A stretch of 6,084 nucleotides of DNA from DATAYF01 sp036272735 (GTDB lineage: Bacteria > Chloroflexota > Ktedonobacteria > Ktedonobacterales > Ktedonobacteraceae). Position 1 is the stretch's first letter; the number at the start of each line of letters is the position of its first letter. The position numbers were made by a program, and so were the translations under genes. Shown here piece after piece: positions 4,826 to 6,084 of this stretch. The notes under the pieces were generated by a model that saw only the letters and a list, made by a program, of their open reading frames with translations, was not told where the DNA came from and did not search any database. The stretch spans positions 1-6,084 of the forward strand of contig DATAYF010000199.1 of the NCBI GenBank assembly GCA_036272735.1. The letters are read 5' to 3'.

Positions 4826-6084
4826 ATGGCAGCGAAGCGAACGAAGCGCAGGAGCATTCCACAGCAGAGCGGGGAGCCGCAGCGCCGGACCCCGACGTTT
4901 CTGCTGGAAATGCCTCTCGTGGTGAACGAGGGCCAGGCCAAACGCCTCAGGGGACACCTGGAAGCAGGCAGGCAGTTCTACAATGCCGTGCTCGGTGAAG
5001 GACAACGACGACTCAGACAGATGCGCGCCGATCCGGCCTGGCAAGCAGCCCGCGCCATCCCCCACACCCAGCAGCCAGCACGCAATACGGCCTTTTCGGC
5101 GTTGCGTCAACAGTACGGCTTCTCCGAGTATGCGTTGCATGCCTATGCCAAAACGGCGCGCATCTCCTGGCTCGCCGACCATCTGGATGCAGTCCTGGCG
5201 CAAACGCTAGCCAGTCGCGCCTATCATGCCCTCAATCGTGTCTGTTTGGGACAGGCCAAACGCGTCCGCTTCAAGAGCCGAGGGCGAGGACTCGCAAGCC
5301 TGGAGAACAAACGCAATGATACTGGTCTGCGCTTTGTGCTGGACCCAGCAGCAGCTGGGTCAGAGGGGCAGGGAGGCATGCTCCTCTGGCAAGGTGATCG
5401 CTTGCCGGCCCTCATCGACTGGCATGATCCCGTGGTCAAATATGGATTGGATCACCGCATCAAGTATGCGCGCCTCATCCGGCGCCAGGCTTCCAGTCCT
5501 CGTGCCCAGGGAGCCGATGCAGCAGGCTCGCGCTACGCGTGTGCAACTGGCATTGGAAGGCACGCCCTATCAGAAGCCGAAGCACACGGTCGGCACCGAC
5601 ATCATCGGGATAGACCTGGGACCCTCGACCATCGCCATGGTCCCACGTACCGGGCAGGCAGCGCTGGAAACGCTGGGGGCGGAGCTTGCTCCTGATGCAC
5701 GCGCCATCAGGCGACTGCAGCGCCAGATGGAGCGGCAGCGCCGGGCCGCCAATCCGGAGCACTACGACGAAAAAGGACGCATCAAGCGACGGGGCAAGCA
5801 ACGCCTGCTGTGGAAGAAGAGCCACAACTACGAGCGCACCCGCCGGCGCAAGGCAGCACAGGAACGCAAGCTCGCAGCCCATCGCCAAAGCCTGCATGGG
5901 CACATGGCGCATGAAATCGTGCGCATGGGCAAGACCATCGTCATCGAAAAGATCAGCTATAAAGCCTGGCAGAAACAGTTTGGCAAAAGCGTGGGACTTC
6001 GTGCCCCAGGGATGTTTGTTGAGCGATTGAGACGCACCGTTGTAAGCACGGGCGGCACCCTGCTCGAAGTTTCCACGCGCACCA
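4826..6084 (+). pseudogene. tnpB: TnpB, RNA-guided endonuclease/transposon accessory protein, frameshifted and 3' partial
   Basis: Start ATG 4826-4828 (MAAKRTKRRS) is supported by the promoter and AAAGG; the frame is open 59 codons further upstream, but that stretch contains the promoter. The first frame gives ~237 residues of the N-terminal region, including VVKYGLDHRIKYARLIRR and SSPRAQGADAAGSRY (to about 5536). It then becomes nonsense and stops at 5695. Coding continues in the +1 frame as RVQLALEGTPYQKPKHTVG (from 5538), RuvC-I GIDLGPSTIA with catalytic Asp at 5613-5615, an Arg/Lys-rich bridge segment (~5700-5880), and RuvC-II IVIEKISYKAWQ with catalytic Glu at 5946-5948, open to the window end. 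An extra 1 (or 4) bases around 5528-5541 explains the break. The Cys4 zinc finger and RuvC-III Asp lie outside. TnpB cuts DNA guided by an omega-RNA from the element's right end; this copy should not make full-length protein. Confidence 0.85.

Larger units (their letters stand above)
4672..6084 (+). mobile_element. IS200/IS605-family element carrying tnpB (left end and body; right end outside window)
   Basis: The element interrupts the HAD gene. HAD-like coding ends around 4672, directly after TTAC (4668-4671), a tetranucleotide of the kind that members of this family (for example IS608) use as target; the exact boundary is inferred. Next come a GC-rich hairpin (4682-4723), a strong promoter and tnpB. 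No tnpA (HUH Y1 transposase) lies between the left end and tnpB, so it is a tnpB-only (IS1341-like) element or its tnpA lies elsewhere. The right end, where the omega-RNA would be encoded, is not in the window. Confidence 0.7.

Noticed and set aside
4568..5203. Minus-strand 211-residue ORF spanning HAD and tnpB
   Set aside because: It crosses the element boundary out of frame with the HAD motifs and has no family features.
5475..5912. Minus-strand 145-residue ORF across the tnpB region
   Set aside because: It is a shadow of the high-GC TnpB coding frame, which carries clear RuvC motifs on the plus strand.

Overview
This window looks like a chromosomal segment of a free-living bacterium, most likely a Chloroflexota member of the Ktedonobacteria type. 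That placement is inferred from gene style: a Pkn-type Ser/Thr kinase with a proline-rich tail, an Xre-type HTH fused to MurA, a TnpB of the long 'QKPKHTVG' type, moderate GC and sigma-70-like promoters. No rRNA or marker gene confirms it.

Layout. (1) Positions 1-1039, minus strand: the N-terminal 346 residues of a serine/threonine protein kinase, running off the left edge. Its last visible part is a 39-bp (13-residue) in-frame tandem repeat. (2) 1040-1376: AT-rich divergent intergenic region with a possible leader hairpin and a strong Shine-Dalgarno for the next gene. (3) 1377-2276, plus strand: an intact aldo/keto reductase. (4) 2268-3782, minus strand: an intact MurA-family enolpyruvyl transferase with an N-terminal helix-turn-helix domain. 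It converges on the reductase gene with a 9-bp overlap. (5) 3783-3939: a compact divergent control region. It holds a good minus-strand promoter for the murA gene, a palindromic operator-like array over that promoter, and a separate strong plus-strand promoter and ribosome binding site. (6) 3940-4237: the plus-strand promoter feeds an ORF whose first ~45 codons look plausible and whose remainder looks like antisense noise. A minus-strand open stretch of unknown origin overlaps it. (7) 4238-4671, minus strand: the C-terminal part of a HAD-superfamily phosphatase gene, broken by a one-base frameshift and cut off at its 5' side. (8) About 4672 to the right edge, plus strand: an IS200/IS605-type element carrying tnpB with its own promoter. 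tnpB is itself frameshifted near 5528-5541, and its 3' end (zinc finger, last RuvC motif, right end) lies outside the window.

How it fits together. The left half holds ordinary working genes: a signalling kinase, a redox enzyme and a peptidoglycan-precursor enzyme. The right half (about 4060-6084) is decaying accessory DNA, with an insertion into a HAD gene, two frameshifts and an orphaned gene start. The most interesting item is the murA locus. A DNA-binding domain is built into the enzyme, and palindromic sites sit on its own promoter, which suggests that a cell-wall enzyme could regulate its own transcription and possibly that of the divergent gene. This is a hypothesis from sequence only.
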